Source: JAFALK01 sp042701975 (GTDB lineage Bacteria > Pseudomonadota > Gammaproteobacteria > Burkholderiales > Burkholderiaceae_C). Taken from it: a DNA stretch of 64,000 bases. A program made the position numbers and the translations under genes. This document shows, one piece after another, positions 1 to 8,219 of the stretch (positions within the stretch are counted from its first letter, which is position 1; every line of letters starts with the position of its first letter). The stretch lies in the NCBI GenBank assembly GCA_042701975.1, contig CP170561.1:868001-932000 (forward strand), given 5' to 3'. Below the pieces are notes generated by a model. The model saw only the letters and a program-made list of their open reading frames with translations, was not told the origin of the DNA and did no database searches.

Positions 1-2
1 TT

Positions 3-107
3 CACGAGAACGACGGCGACCCGAGCTCCTACCTCAGCACCTACGGCGCACCGATCGCCATCACGGCACCGCGTGCCGTGCGCTTCACCGCGCAGTACGA
101 GTTCTGA
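3..107 (+). CDS. TonB-dependent receptor, Oar-like, C-terminal fragment
   Basis: Only the last 34 codons lie in the window; the gene begins before base 1. The reading frame is fixed by the TGA at 105-107 and ends in ...TAQYEF. A terminal aromatic residue (F) is the usual C-terminal signature of outer-membrane beta-barrels. The stretch STYGAPIAITAPRAVRFTAQ closely matches the C-terminus of the complete receptor encoded at 4036-7113 (PTYGRVISYTAPRAVRLTAT), so this is most likely a second Oar-like receptor. It is followed by a strong terminator at 133-159. The substrate cannot be inferred from the fragment. Confidence 0.75.
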   Translation, partial: HENDGDPSSYLSTYGAPIAITAPRAVRFTAQYEF

Positions 108-132
108 TCACGCAGATCTCGACATCAAAGCA

Positions 133-159
133 AAGGGCCTCTTCGGAGGCCCTTTTTTT
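133..159 (+). terminator. Rho-independent terminator after the receptor fragment
   Basis: A GC-rich stem (agggcctc / gaggccct) with a short ttcg loop is followed directly by a run of seven T. It lies 26 bp after the receptor stop codon on the same strand. Confidence 0.9.
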
Positions 160-177
160 CGTCGCTTCGTCGCGCAG

Positions 178-1872
178 TCAATCCAGCACCACTTCCGTCC
201 TCACCATCCCCGCCCGCGCCGCATGGGCGCTCAGCGCAATGCGCGTGCCCGCCGGTGCGCGCAGCACCCACTCGCACACCGCCCGATCCGCCGTCACCTC
301 GCGGCTCGGCAAGAAGGCATGCTGCGTCTGCTTGGGCGCGTGGCCTTCAAGCTGCGGGCCTTCCATGCGCTGCTTGCCACCAATCAGCGTCACCGCCTCG
401 TTCGGATGGATCTCGAACACGACGCCGCGCACGACCTCGCGTTCCAGTGCACGCTTGGTCACGTAGGCCGGCAGGTAGCCGCCGTTGGCCACGGCCATGC
501 GTACGCGCCAGGTGTCGGGGCCGAGCGCGCGGACTTCGGTGCGCAGCAGCTCGAGTTTGGGCAGTGACAGCGCGATCTGCGTCATCCACGCCGGAAAGCG
601 TGCAGCCTCGCGTTCACGCAGATGCGGCGGCGGATTGCGCCAGTAGTTCATCTTGTCCCAGCCGCCGATCTCCACGGCGCCAAGCTGCGGGTGGTGGAAG
701 GGCCGCCACTGCACGTGGGCCTGGCCATCGCACTGCTCGTCGCTCCACTTCAGGAGCTTGAGGTCGTCCTCGACCGGGTGCTCGCGGAACCAGTCGATCC
801 ACTTGTAGCCCTCGATGCCGGCTTCCTTGTTGGGCGACCACAGCTCCACCACCCAGAACAGCGCGCCCAGGTGCTCGTAGAGCCAGTCCTGCGTGCCGCT
901 GATGACTTCCTTGGGGTGGTACTTGAACTCGTGCCAGATGCTGATGGCCGGATAACCCGTCAGCTTGGCGCCGATGTCGGAGAAGCGCTTGTAGGCCCAC
1001 AGGTCCTCCGGGATCATGTCCTCGTCGCTGCAGGTGCCCATGGGCCGCAGGATCACGCCGCTGTGGGTGTGGAAGCTGATGGCCGCGCCAATGTTGGGAT
1101 GCTGGACGATGAAGTCCACCATCGCGCGAACCTCGGGCTCGCTGGTCGGGTAGGTGCCGGCGCCCATCTGCTCGTGCTCCTGCCGCCAGCCGCCGGGGAA
1201 GTTGCGATTGAGGTCCAGGCCCTCGCGGTCCTTGTTGAGGTTGACCATCAGCCCGTCGTGGTTCTTGATGAAGCCTTCGGGGATCAGGCGGAAGTACTCG
1301 CCGCCGAACTCGCCGGGCTCGCGCGGCACCATCAGGCGCGGCTCCTCGGCGTGCTTCTTCCAGCCGCCGTGCGGGTCGGCCACGCGCATCGTGAGGATCC
1401 GGCCATCGCCGTCCACGTCTTCGATGGTCAGCCCGTCGACGGGCTCCTCGTCGAAGGGATAGGGCCGCGTGCTGGAGCGGATGTGGCGCGGCCGGTCGGC
1501 CAGGGCCAACTCGGCGCCGTCGGGGTTCAGGCGAGGCACCATGTAGACCACGCGGGTGTCGAGCAGTTGCGTGATGGCGTGATCGACGCCGTGCTGGCTG
1601 ACGAGTTGGTGCAGGTAGTACAAGCAGGTGGTCGAGGCGGTCAGCTCGGCGGCGTGGATGTTGCCGTCGATCCAGAAGGCGGGCTTGTCCACATCGGCAC
1701 CGGTGGCCGTGTTGGTGAGCACCAGCAACCAGATGTCGCGGCCTTCATAGCTCTTGCCGATGCTGCGCAGAGAGACGAGGTTGGGGTAGGCCTCGGCGTA
1801 GCTGAACAGCAGCTGCGTCAGGGGCTCGTGCCGGAGGAATTCGGCGAAGTTGGGCGTGGGCAGGGCAGACAT
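178..1872 (-). CDS. M14 family zinc carboxypeptidase
   Basis: A 564-residue metallocarboxypeptidase that should remove C-terminal residues from peptides. Visible landmarks are the zinc ligands H73 and E76 in the HAAE motif, an NPDG motif near residue 117, the DLNRNFPGGW substrate-binding motif near 222, the third zinc ligand in ISFHTHSG near 267, and the candidate catalytic Glu in VVELWSP near 341. Roughly 200 C-terminal residues follow the catalytic core, as in the large bacterial M14 subgroup. No signal peptide is visible, so a cytoplasmic location is likely. The ATG at 1872 is the first start before the conserved N-terminus. The gene is convergent with the receptor fragment and lies upstream of no obvious partner. 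Exact specificity is unknown. Confidence 0.9.
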   Translation of the reverse strand: MSALPTPNFAEFLRHEPLTQLLFSYAEAYPNLVSLRSIGKSYEGRDIWLLVLTNTATGADVDKPAFWIDGNIHAAELTASTTCLYYLHQLVSQHGVDHAITQLLDTRVVYMVPRLNPDGAELALADRPRHIRSSTRPYPFDEEPVDGLTIEDVDGDGRILTMRVADPHGGWKKHAEEPRLMVPREPGEFGGEYFRLIPEGFIKNHDGLMVNLNKDREGLDLNRNFPGGWRQEHEQMGAGTYPTSEPEVRAMVDFIVQHPNIGAAISFHTHSGVILRPMGTCSDEDMIPEDLWAYKRFSDIGAKLTGYPAISIWHEFKYHPKEVISGTQDWLYEHLGALFWVVELWSPNKEAGIEGYKWIDWFREHPVEDDLKLLKWSDEQCDGQAHVQWRPFHHPQLGAVEIGGWDKMNYWRNPPPHLREREAARFPAWMTQIALSLPKLELLRTEVRALGPDTWRVRMAVANGGYLPAYVTKRALEREVVRGVVFEIHPNEAVTLIGGKQRMEGPQLEGHAPKQTQHAFLPSREVTADRAVCEWVLRAPAGTRIALSAHAARAGMVRTEVVLD

Positions 1873-1910
1873 GGCGGCGATTGTGCGCCGCGCCCTGAGG
1901 CTCGTTTACC

Positions 1911-1944
1911 GGGGTTGATCCCGGGGTTGATCCCGGGTTGATCC
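1911..1944. repeat. Tandem repeat, 12-bp unit, about 2.8 copies
   Basis: Two identical copies of ggggttgatccc (1911-1922, 1923-1934) are followed by a partial third (1935-1944). The array sits in the 74-bp gap between the M14 carboxypeptidase start and the amidotransferase stop, so it falls in the carboxypeptidase leader region. Confidence 0.8.
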
Positions 1945-1946
1945 GG

Positions 1947-2705
1947 CTACGCCGGGTGCAGCGCGCCGTCCACAAACACCTTCAGCTCGCCCGGCGCGAA
2001 GGCCGTCCAGGCTTCGTCGCGGGTCAGCGGCTCGGTGGCAATGACGGCCACGCGGTCGTCGGCCGTGGTGTGCTCGGCAAAGTCCACGCTCAGGTCTTCA
2101 TCGCGCAGGTTCACCCGGCCGAAGGGGTGGGCGCGCAGCAGGTAGTGCAGATGCGTGCTGGCGTGCGCCCACAGCGCCTCGCCGTTGGAGAGCAGCATGT
2201 TGAAGGTGCCGTGCCGCGCCAGCTGCGGCACCAGTTCGCGCAGCGTGCAGCTCAGCTCTTCGATCGAGGGCACGCTGGCGTGGGCCTTGGACAGCTCCTG
2301 CATCAGCCAGCAGAAGGCGCGCTCGCTGTCGGTCTGGCCCACGGGCTTGAAGGCGGCATGCAGACGCGGGTTGAAGTCCACGAGGTTGCCGTTGTGCGCG
2401 AAGACCCAGTAGCGGCCCCAGAGCTCTCGCTGGAAAGGGTGCGTGTTCTCCAGCAGCACCTGGCCTTGCGTGGCCTTGCGGATGTGGGCGATGACGTTGT
2501 CGCTCTTGATCGGGTAGCGCTTGACGAGCTCGGCCAGCGGCGAGTGGCGCGCGCTGTGGTGGTCCACAAAATGGCGCAGGCCCGCGCCCTCGAAGAAGGC
2601 GATGCCGAAGCCGTCCTTGTGCTCGTCGGCCCGCGTGGCCAGGCCCGCGAAGCTGAAGGTCACGTCGGTCGGGGTGTTGGCATTCATGCCGAGGAGCTGA
2701 CACAT
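1947..2705 (-). CDS. Class II glutamine amidotransferase (YafJ-like)
   Basis: A 252-residue stand-alone N-terminal-nucleophile glutamine amidotransferase domain of the YafJ/EgtC-like class. The predicted nucleophile Cys2 follows the initiator Met (MCQLLGMN). The class II core is recognisable in VDHHSA, IAHIRKAT and the HNG motif (VFAHNGNL). Such enzymes hydrolyse glutamine to release ammonia for an acceptor, but no acceptor domain is fused here and the in vivo partner is unknown. The ATG at 2705 is fixed by the need to place Cys at position 2. The flavoprotein gene upstream on the same strand ends 10 bp away, so the two are probably co-transcribed. Confidence 0.9.
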   Translation of the reverse strand: MCQLLGMNANTPTDVTFSFAGLATRADEHKDGFGIAFFEGAGLRHFVDHHSARHSPLAELVKRYPIKSDNVIAHIRKATQGQVLLENTHPFQRELWGRYWVFAHNGNLVDFNPRLHAAFKPVGQTDSERAFCWLMQELSKAHASVPSIEELSCTLRELVPQLARHGTFNMLLSNGEALWAHASTHLHYLLRAHPFGRVNLRDEDLSVDFAEHTTADDRVAVIATEPLTRDEAWTAFAPGELKVFVDGALHPA

Positions 2706-2715
2706 GGCGCAGAGC

Positions 2716-3933
2716 TTAAGTCAGGAACAGTTTGACCAGACCGAGCGGGCTCACCAGATCGCCGGGATTGGTGCTCTCGTCGAGCACGCCTTCCATGCGC
2801 TTGAGCAGGCGCGGACTCTTGCTGCCGCGCCAGATCAGCAGGTCGGCCAGCCAGGGGTGGGCGTTGATGCGGTTGGCCTGGCGGTAGAGCTCGAAGTGCG
2901 GCTTGAGTGCGGCCAGGCCCGCTTCGTAACGCGCACGTACAGCGGCATCGCTGCCACCGCCCAGCAGGCTGTCGGCTGCGAGCAGGCCGGTCTCCAGCGC
3001 CTTGCCGATGCCCTCGCCCGTCAGGAGATAGGTGCTGCCGGCCGCCTCACCGATCACGAGCAGGCCCGGGCGTGACCACGCGGCGCCTTCGAGCGTGCAG
3101 CGCAGCGGCGCGCCCTTGAGTTCACCCGTCAGCTCGCCGGCCAGCATCAGCTCGGCCGCCGGCGGGTAGGCGGAGACGAAAGCCTCGAACAGCGCACGCA
3201 GGTTGTAGGCCTTCTTGCGACCATGGCCTCCGAGGTTGTCGTGGCTGTCCGCCACGCCGACGCCGATGTTGAAGCAGCCGTCGGGTGCCGGGAAGATCCA
3301 GCCGTAGCCGGGGCGCAGCGACTTGGCCCACGCCACCTGCAAGCGCTGGCCTGCGGGCGATGCGGCCAGCTCGGGCGCACGCACATAGCCGCGCAAGGCG
3401 ATGCCGCTGGGCGTGTGGCGCTTGCACACACCTGCGGCCACGAGAGCCGCGGCGTTGGCGCCGGTGGCGAGCAGCGTGGTCTGCGCGCGCAGCTCAGCGG
3501 ATTCACCTTCGCGCAGGAAACGCGCGCCGCAGACCTGGCCCGAGGCATCGAGCAAAGGCGCTTCGAATCGGAGTCCTGATTCGAACTTGGCGCCCGCCAC
3601 TTGGGCCGCTTGGTTGAGCATCGCGTCAAGTTCGCGCCGCGGCAGCACGGCCAGTTGCCCCGCCACGTCGAGGTGCCCGCCGCGCGGGCCAGTGAAGCGC
3701 ACATGGCTGGACGCCCGCGCTCGCGCCATCACGGCGTCGAGCACGCCCATGCGCTGAAGCGCCGCGTGCGCGTCGGGGATCAGGCCATCGCCGCAGACCT
3801 TGTCGCGGCCGAGCGGATGCTGGTCGACGAGCAGCACTTCGCGCCCGGCACGCGCCAGGCTCAGCGCGGCAGCGCAGCCAGCGGGTCCGGCACCGATGAC
3901 GAGGACTTCGACCGAGGCAGGCAGTTCAGACAT
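2716..3933 (-). CDS. Geranylgeranyl reductase family FAD-dependent oxidoreductase
   Basis: A 405-residue flavoprotein. The N-terminal dinucleotide-binding motif GAGPAG is followed by the GDGLIPDA segment, and a second FAD-contacting motif appears late in the protein (GEAAGSTYLLTGEGIGKALETG, split here as GEAAGST and GEGIGKALETG). This arrangement is typical of the geranylgeranyl reductase/halogenase-like group, which reduces isoprenoid double bonds or oxidises varied substrates. The substrate is not determinable from sequence. An ATG at 3945 gives four extra residues, but the ATG at 3933 sits closer to a weak GAG and to the conserved start. It is the upstream member of a likely pair with the amidotransferase gene. 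Confidence 0.85.
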   Translation of the reverse strand: MSELPASVEVLVIGAGPAGCAAALSLARAGREVLLVDQHPLGRDKVCGDGLIPDAHAALQRMGVLDAVMARARASSHVRFTGPRGGHLDVAGQLAVLPRRELDAMLNQAAQVAGAKFESGLRFEAPLLDASGQVCGARFLREGESAELRAQTTLLATGANAAALVAAGVCKRHTPSGIALRGYVRAPELAASPAGQRLQVAWAKSLRPGYGWIFPAPDGCFNIGVGVADSHDNLGGHGRKKAYNLRALFEAFVSAYPPAAELMLAGELTGELKGAPLRCTLEGAAWSRPGLLVIGEAAGSTYLLTGEGIGKALETGLLAADSLLGGGSDAAVRARYEAGLAALKPHFELYRQANRINAHPWLADLLIWRGSKSPRLLKRMEGVLDESTNPGDLVSPLGLVKLFLT

Positions 3934-3952
3934 GGGGCTCATCATAAGAAGA

Positions 3953-3984
3953 AGCCCCGCCGGCCATTGCTGGCGGGCGGGGCT
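3953..3984 (-). terminator. Putative terminator of the Oar-like receptor gene
   Basis: An inverted repeat (agccccgcc / ggcggggct, with an inner gcca/tggc stem) lies 50 bp past the receptor stop. On the minus strand it is followed by tcttcttatg, a moderately T-rich tail. It lies just upstream of the flavoprotein start codon. Confidence 0.55.
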
Positions 3985-4035
3985 GGAACGGTTCCGATGA
4001 ATCAGCAGGCCCGGTGACGGGCCCGCTGGCTTCGA

Positions 4036-7000
4036 TCAGAAGTCGTAGGTGGCGGTCAGGCGCACGGCGCGCGGTGCCGTGTAGCTGATCACGCGGCCGT
4101 AGGTCGGCAGGACCGTGGTGTCATAGCTGACTTCGCGGGTCTCGTCGATGACGGAAGCGGTCTGGCGATCGAACAGGTTGAACACGTCCACACGCAGGGC
4201 CAGGCCCTTCACCGATGCCGGCTTGTAGGAGAGGTTCATGTCGACGTTGTACTGCCACGGCAGACGGCCCAGCGAGCCGCGCGGCGTTGCCACGCCATTG
4301 CAGTAGAAGTAGACGTTGCCGTAGTCGATCTCGTTGTCGAAGGTGGCGTTGCGCGGGCCGTTCCAGTTGCCGAAGCAGTTCTTCGGGCGACCGGCTTCAG
4401 CACGGAAGTTCGCACCCAGCGACCACTCTTGCGAGAACTGGTAGAAGCCGTAGGCCTTGATCTGGTGCGGACGGTCGTTCGGCAGGTTGCCGTACGCGCC
4501 CACCATCAGCTCGGGGTGGTCCCACGACGACGTGGCGGCCACGTCGGTCTGCGCGTTGTCCGAACGGGTCTGGCCTTCGGTATTGCCGCGGCTGCGGGAG
4601 TACGTGTAGGTCAGCTTGCCGTACCAGTTGTTGCGCAGCGCGTGCTCCAGCGAGAAGTCCAGCGCGATGTAGGTTCGCTTGGCCTTGTCAAAGCCCAGGT
4701 CAGCAGCGCTCAGGTCCACACGGGTGTAGGTGCCGTTGCCAGCGTAGTCCACCAGGAAGGAGTTGGCCTTGCCCGGGTTGAACGAGGCGCAGCCGCCGCC
4801 GTAGTTGCTGTAGTTGATGCCGTTGGCCTTGGCGTAGGCAATGAACGGACGCGTGTCGCACAGGTCGTCGATGGTCTGACGCAGCTTGCGGTACGTGCCC
4901 TTCACGCCGAAGGTGTACTCCGAGCTCAACGCCTTTTCCATACCCAGGGTGATTTCATCCTGGTAGGTCGGCTTGATGTCCAGGGCCGAGACCGTCTTGA
5001 CGTCCTTGGGCTGGCCGTACTCGTTGTTCGACGAGGTGGCCGGGCCGGTGGCGGTCGTGCCCGTGGGCAGGCCGGTGACGGGATCGACGCCGGTGTAAGC
5101 GAAGTACTGGTTCGTGTAGGTCGAGCGGCTGGCGCCACGGACGGCCACGTGGGTCGGGATCTGCAGGCTGTAGCGGCCGGCAGAGCCGTAGACCTTCATC
5201 GAGGCGTCGCCGTTGACGTCCCAGGCCGCGGCGAAGCGCGGGCTGAAGAAGTTCTTCGATTCCAGGAAGGTCTGGCCGTCGCCGTTCTTGTTGACGAAGC
5301 CTTCGTTGCGCAGGCCGGCCGTGACCAGCAGGTTGCGCGTGACCTTGATCTGGTCTTCGATGTACTGGGCCGACTGGTTCGACTGCGCGCCGGTGGCATC
5401 GTTGAAGATGTACTGGCGAGCGTAGTAGTAGTAGGTCTTGCCATCGGTCGGGTCAACGATGCCGGGGGTCAGCGTGCTGATGGCCTGGGTACCGCCCAGG
5501 CCGGTGAACGTGGCCTTGTCGGTGCGGGCGTATTGCCACGAGCTGCCGCCAGCGACGACCTGACCTGCATTCGTGGAGCGCAGACGGTTCTCGTCCAGGC
5601 CGGCACGGATGGTGTGGCCCTTGATGCCGCGGTACTCAACGTCCAGACGGAAGGACTTGGTGTTGTCGTACGAGCCTTCCGGCACGATCAGCGTTGCGAA
5701 GGGCAGCGGGTTGATCGCCTTGGTCGAATCCACGTACGTGAAGTTCGGGTTGCGGCCCGTCGAGGTCCAGCCGACGCTGGGCGCCGTCGGGGCAAAGCTG
5801 TAGCTGTCCGCGTGCTTGGACTTGCTTTGGCCGTACAGGGCCGTCAGCGTCAGGTCGCCGGTGAGGTTGCCCGTGTACTTCAGGATCTGGGCTTCGCCGC
5901 CCACGGCCGGCGTGACGCTGGCTTCGTTCTTGGCGAACTCCGAGTACACGTAGCCGGTCTTCTGGCCGGTCGCGTAGTTGTAGCCGCTGTAGTCCTTCTG
6001 GGTCTTGTAGTTGTCACCCAGCAGGGTCAGCTCCAGGACGTGGTCATCGGTGATGTTCCAGTCGAACTTGCCCAGGTAGCGGGTGTTCTTGTCCTGCTGA
6101 TCGGCCCAGCCGGCGCTGCTGAGCACGGAGCTCTGCGGCGTGGCGTTGACGCCGCTGGTGGCGGTGCGGGTGAAGTCCGCGGCCAGGAAGAAGAACAGCT
6201 TGTCCTGGATGATCGGGCCGCCGACGTTCACGCCGTAGATGTAGCGGCTGCGCGATTCCTTCGAGTTGTCGAGGTAGATCTTGCCGTCGGTCGTGGGGTT
6301 CGAACCTGTGTTCGGGTAGTAGATGCTCTTCGGGAGCGAACGCAGGGCGTCCGGCTCGACCGAGAGGCTCACGCCACCGTGCCAGTCGTTCGTGCCGCTC
6401 TTGGTCGTGATGTTCACGACGCCGCCGACCGAACGGCCGAACTCGGCACCGAAGCCACCGGTCTTGACGTCAGCCTGGGAGATCGCGCCATAGGGCAGTT
6501 CGATCGAGCCCAGCTGCGTCAGCGCGTTGGTGACGGGGAAGCCGTTGATGTAGTAGGCGTTCTCGGAAGGAGCGCCGCCGCCGATGCTGATGCCGCCGGC
6601 GTAGCGCGAGTCGGCCACGGTGGTGTTGGCAGCCAGGGCGATGATGCCGTTCAGGTCCTTGGTGGCGACCGGCAGCGATTCCAGCTGGCGCGAGGTGAAG
6701 GTGGAGCCGTTCTCCGAGCTCTTCACGTCGATGGTCTTGACCTTGCCGACCACTTGCACGGTGTCGAGCTGCGTGGCCGCGCCGGAGCCGAAGGTCACTT
6801 CGACGTTTTGCGCAGCCATCACGACCAGCTTGACCGAGCTGACGACCTGGCCGCCCTTGAGCAGCGTGGCGTTGTACTGGCCGGGGGGCAGGGCCACCAG
6901 CTGGAACTGGCCGTCGGCAGCGACGGGGGCCGAGCGCTTCAGGCCGGTAGCCGTGTTCTCAACCGCGACTTGATCGCCGCTCCGGGCAGTGATTTGGCCG

Positions 7001-7113
7001 AACACCGAACCCACGGTCGTGGACTGGGCGTAAGCGGCGGGAACGGTGGCCATCGAGACGGCTGCCGTGGCGAATGCGAGCACGAGGCTGCGCGAAAGAA
7101 TCGTCTTCTTCAA
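4036..7113 (-). CDS. TonB-dependent receptor, Oar-like
   Basis: A 1025-residue outer-membrane receptor. A signal peptide (MKKTILSRS..., cleavage likely after PAAYA near residue 29) is followed by a carboxypeptidase-regulatory-like beta-sandwich (about residues 35-110), a plug domain (about 130-250, with GFGAEFGRSVGGVVNITTKSG) and a large barrel ending in ATYDF. This layout is that of Oar-type receptors, which take up or export large substrates using TonB energy. The start is set at the TTG at 7113-7111. It has an AGGAG ribosome site 7 bases upstream and directly begins the signal peptide, whereas the ATG at 7227 would place 38 uncharacteristic residues in front. Expected partners (ExbB, ExbD, TonB) are not in the window. 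Confidence 0.93.
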   Translation of the reverse strand: MKKTILSRSLVLAFATAAVSMATVPAAYAQSTTVGSVFGQITARSGDQVAVENTATGLKRSAPVAADGQFQLVALPPGQYNATLLKGGQVVSSVKLVVMAAQNVEVTFGSGAATQLDTVQVVGKVKTIDVKSSENGSTFTSRQLESLPVATKDLNGIIALAANTTVADSRYAGGISIGGGAPSENAYYINGFPVTNALTQLGSIELPYGAISQADVKTGGFGAEFGRSVGGVVNITTKSGTNDWHGGVSLSVEPDALRSLPKSIYYPNTGSNPTTDGKIYLDNSKESRSRYIYGVNVGGPIIQDKLFFFLAADFTRTATSGVNATPQSSVLSSAGWADQQDKNTRYLGKFDWNITDDHVLELTLLGDNYKTQKDYSGYNYATGQKTGYVYSEFAKNEASVTPAVGGEAQILKYTGNLTGDLTLTALYGQSKSKHADSYSFAPTAPSVGWTSTGRNPNFTYVDSTKAINPLPFATLIVPEGSYDNTKSFRLDVEYRGIKGHTIRAGLDENRLRSTNAGQVVAGGSSWQYARTDKATFTGLGGTQAISTLTPGIVDPTDGKTYYYYARQYIFNDATGAQSNQSAQYIEDQIKVTRNLLVTAGLRNEGFVNKNGDGQTFLESKNFFSPRFAAAWDVNGDASMKVYGSAGRYSLQIPTHVAVRGASRSTYTNQYFAYTGVDPVTGLPTGTTATGPATSSNNEYGQPKDVKTVSALDIKPTYQDEITLGMEKALSSEYTFGVKGTYRKLRQTIDDLCDTRPFIAYAKANGINYSNYGGGCASFNPGKANSFLVDYAGNGTYTRVDLSAADLGFDKAKRTYIALDFSLEHALRNNWYGKLTYTYSRSRGNTEGQTRSDNAQTDVAATSSWDHPELMVGAYGNLPNDRPHQIKAYGFYQFSQEWSLGANFRAEAGRPKNCFGNWNGPRNATFDNEIDYGNVYFYCNGVATPRGSLGRLPWQYNVDMNLSYKPASVKGLALRVDVFNLFDRQTASVIDETREVSYDTTVLPTYGRVISYTAPRAVRLTATYDF

Positions 7114-7120
7114 TTGAACA

Positions 7121-7125
7121 CTCCT
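7121..7125 (-). promoter_or_regulatory. Ribosome binding site that decides the TTG start
   Basis: On the minus strand this reads AGGAG, 7 bases before the TTG at 7113. It is the main support for choosing the non-ATG start of the Oar-like receptor. Confidence 0.8.
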
Positions 7126-7274
7126 GTACACGCGCCGGACAAATGCCAACCCGTCAGGAGGTCCCGTCCCTGAATGCACAACCGCGTCAAAAGCGGCTTG
7201 GCCGCGAAACCCGATGAAAGCGCGCAAGGAATGGGCTCTTGACGAGCGCCAGCGCGGGCTGGAGTCTAGGTAGT

Positions 7275-7288
7275 AACCATTTCGTAAT
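7275..7288. repeat. Direct repeat copy 1, possible regulator site
   Basis: Reads aaccatttcgtaat. A copy with one mismatch lies at 7332-7345, 57 bp away, both in the AT-rich region ahead of the receptor gene. Confidence 0.55.
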
Positions 7289-7331
7289 TTCCCTGAAATT
7301 CAGCAATGTGGCGCAATAAAAACGAAAAATG

Positions 7332-7345
7332 AACCTTTTCGTAAT
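7332..7345. repeat. Direct repeat copy 2, possible regulator site
   Basis: Reads aaccttttcgtaat, matching copy 1 (7275-7288) in 13 of 14 positions. Confidence 0.55.
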
Positions 7346-7493
7346 CTTTCGTTGCCGCCCCATGAGTGTGCTAAATCGACCCAGAACCAAGGGTTATGTG
7401 GTGGATTGGCTGCATTTATGTGCGCATATCGCACATTTCCTTGAGCAGCCTCGGAGGACCTGCCAATGCCTGCATTGTCCCGAATAGAGACAG

Positions 7494-8219
7494 TTATCGG
7501 GCCGCAACTCCGTTGACCGCGCGGCAGCGAGCGATATCGCAGGCGGTGGGCAGGCTGGCGCGGTATTCCACCCGGCTGCGAAAGGCCGAAGGTTCCCGAA
7601 GCTCGCAGCGCGCACCCTTGGCATCGCTGTAGTAGCTCATCACATCGACGCAGCGGCGCGAGTGCGCGCCCAGGCCCAGGAAGTGACCGATCTCGTGCGA
7701 GAGCGTCATCTGCAGCGTGTCCATGACCGGCCAGGCGGGGTTGCGCTGGCGCAGCAGGGCAAATACCTGCGGGCCCAGCGACAGCGTGCGTTGGCCCACG
7801 TCTGCCAGGCCCGCGTTGCCGCGCGAGCCAGCCGCGTCCCAGCGGATGCGGATGGCGCCCGCCGGCGCCACCTGCCCCAACGGCAGCAGCTCGAGCTGCA
7901 GGCCGCAAGCGCCCCAGGCCTGCAGCGCCTGCTCGATGGCGGCATAGACCTCGCGGCGTGGCAGCCAGGCCGGTGCACCGCCGGGCTCGTAGGCGAAGAC
8001 CAATTGGCGCGAGGCGGCAGGCGCATCGCGGCCGTCGTTCCAGGTCTTGATCTCGTCGGCGCGGCAGGAGGCGATTTCCTCGGCGCGGATGTCCCTGGCC
8101 ACGTCCTTGGCCGCCTCCTTGGCCGCATCCTTTGCAGGCGCCGCCTGCGCCGGCAGCGCGAACGCCACCAGCAGCAGCGCCACCGCTTCAATCCACGACG
8201 ACGCGGTTGCGACCTTCAT
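7494..8219 (-). CDS. Secreted metzincin-type metalloprotease
   Basis: A 241-residue protein with a signal peptide (hydrophobic residues 10-24, likely cleavage after PAQA near 26), an Ala/Lys-rich linker, and a zinc protease motif H175-E-I-G-H179-FLGLGAH186. A Cys and a Met-turn follow (CVDVMSYY, about 190-197), so it belongs to the metzincin clan. The spacing is unusual: the classic pattern puts the third zinc ligand at position 11 of the motif, where this protein has Ala185, with His186 next. Snapalysin-like (M7) enzymes have Asp-His at these two positions. The start at 8219 begins the signal peptide and overlaps the end of the diguanylate cyclase gene by 32 bp, so the two are probably co-transcribed. 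Confidence 0.82.
   Translation of the reverse strand: MKVATASSWIEAVALLLVAFALPAQAAPAKDAAKEAAKDVARDIRAEEIASCRADEIKTWNDGRDAPAASRQLVFAYEPGGAPAWLPRREVYAAIEQALQAWGACGLQLELLPLGQVAPAGAIRIRWDAAGSRGNAGLADVGQRTLSLGPQVFALLRQRNPAWPVMDTLQMTLSHEIGHFLGLGAHSRRCVDVMSYYSDAKGARCELREPSAFRSRVEYRASLPTACDIARCRAVNGVAAR

Larger units (their letters stand above)
7114..7493. other. AT-rich control region upstream of the Oar-like receptor
   Basis: About 380 bp without a convincing gene. It holds the receptor ribosome site, an AT-rich block (7265-7395) that contrasts with the GC-rich surroundings, and two near-identical direct repeats. A short open frame runs through it but lacks coding character. No clear -35/-10 pair was found. 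The metzincin gene ends at its far edge, so most of the block should serve the receptor gene. Confidence 0.6.

Noticed and set aside
4429..7173. Long plus-strand open frame opposite the Oar-like receptor
   Set aside because: Antisense shadow: no domain, no signal peptide, Val/Arg/Gly-rich throughout, while the minus strand codes for a complete receptor.
7187..7390. Short minus-strand open frame in the AT-rich control region
   Set aside because: No ribosome site, no recognisable motif, and it overlaps the direct repeats upstream of the receptor gene.
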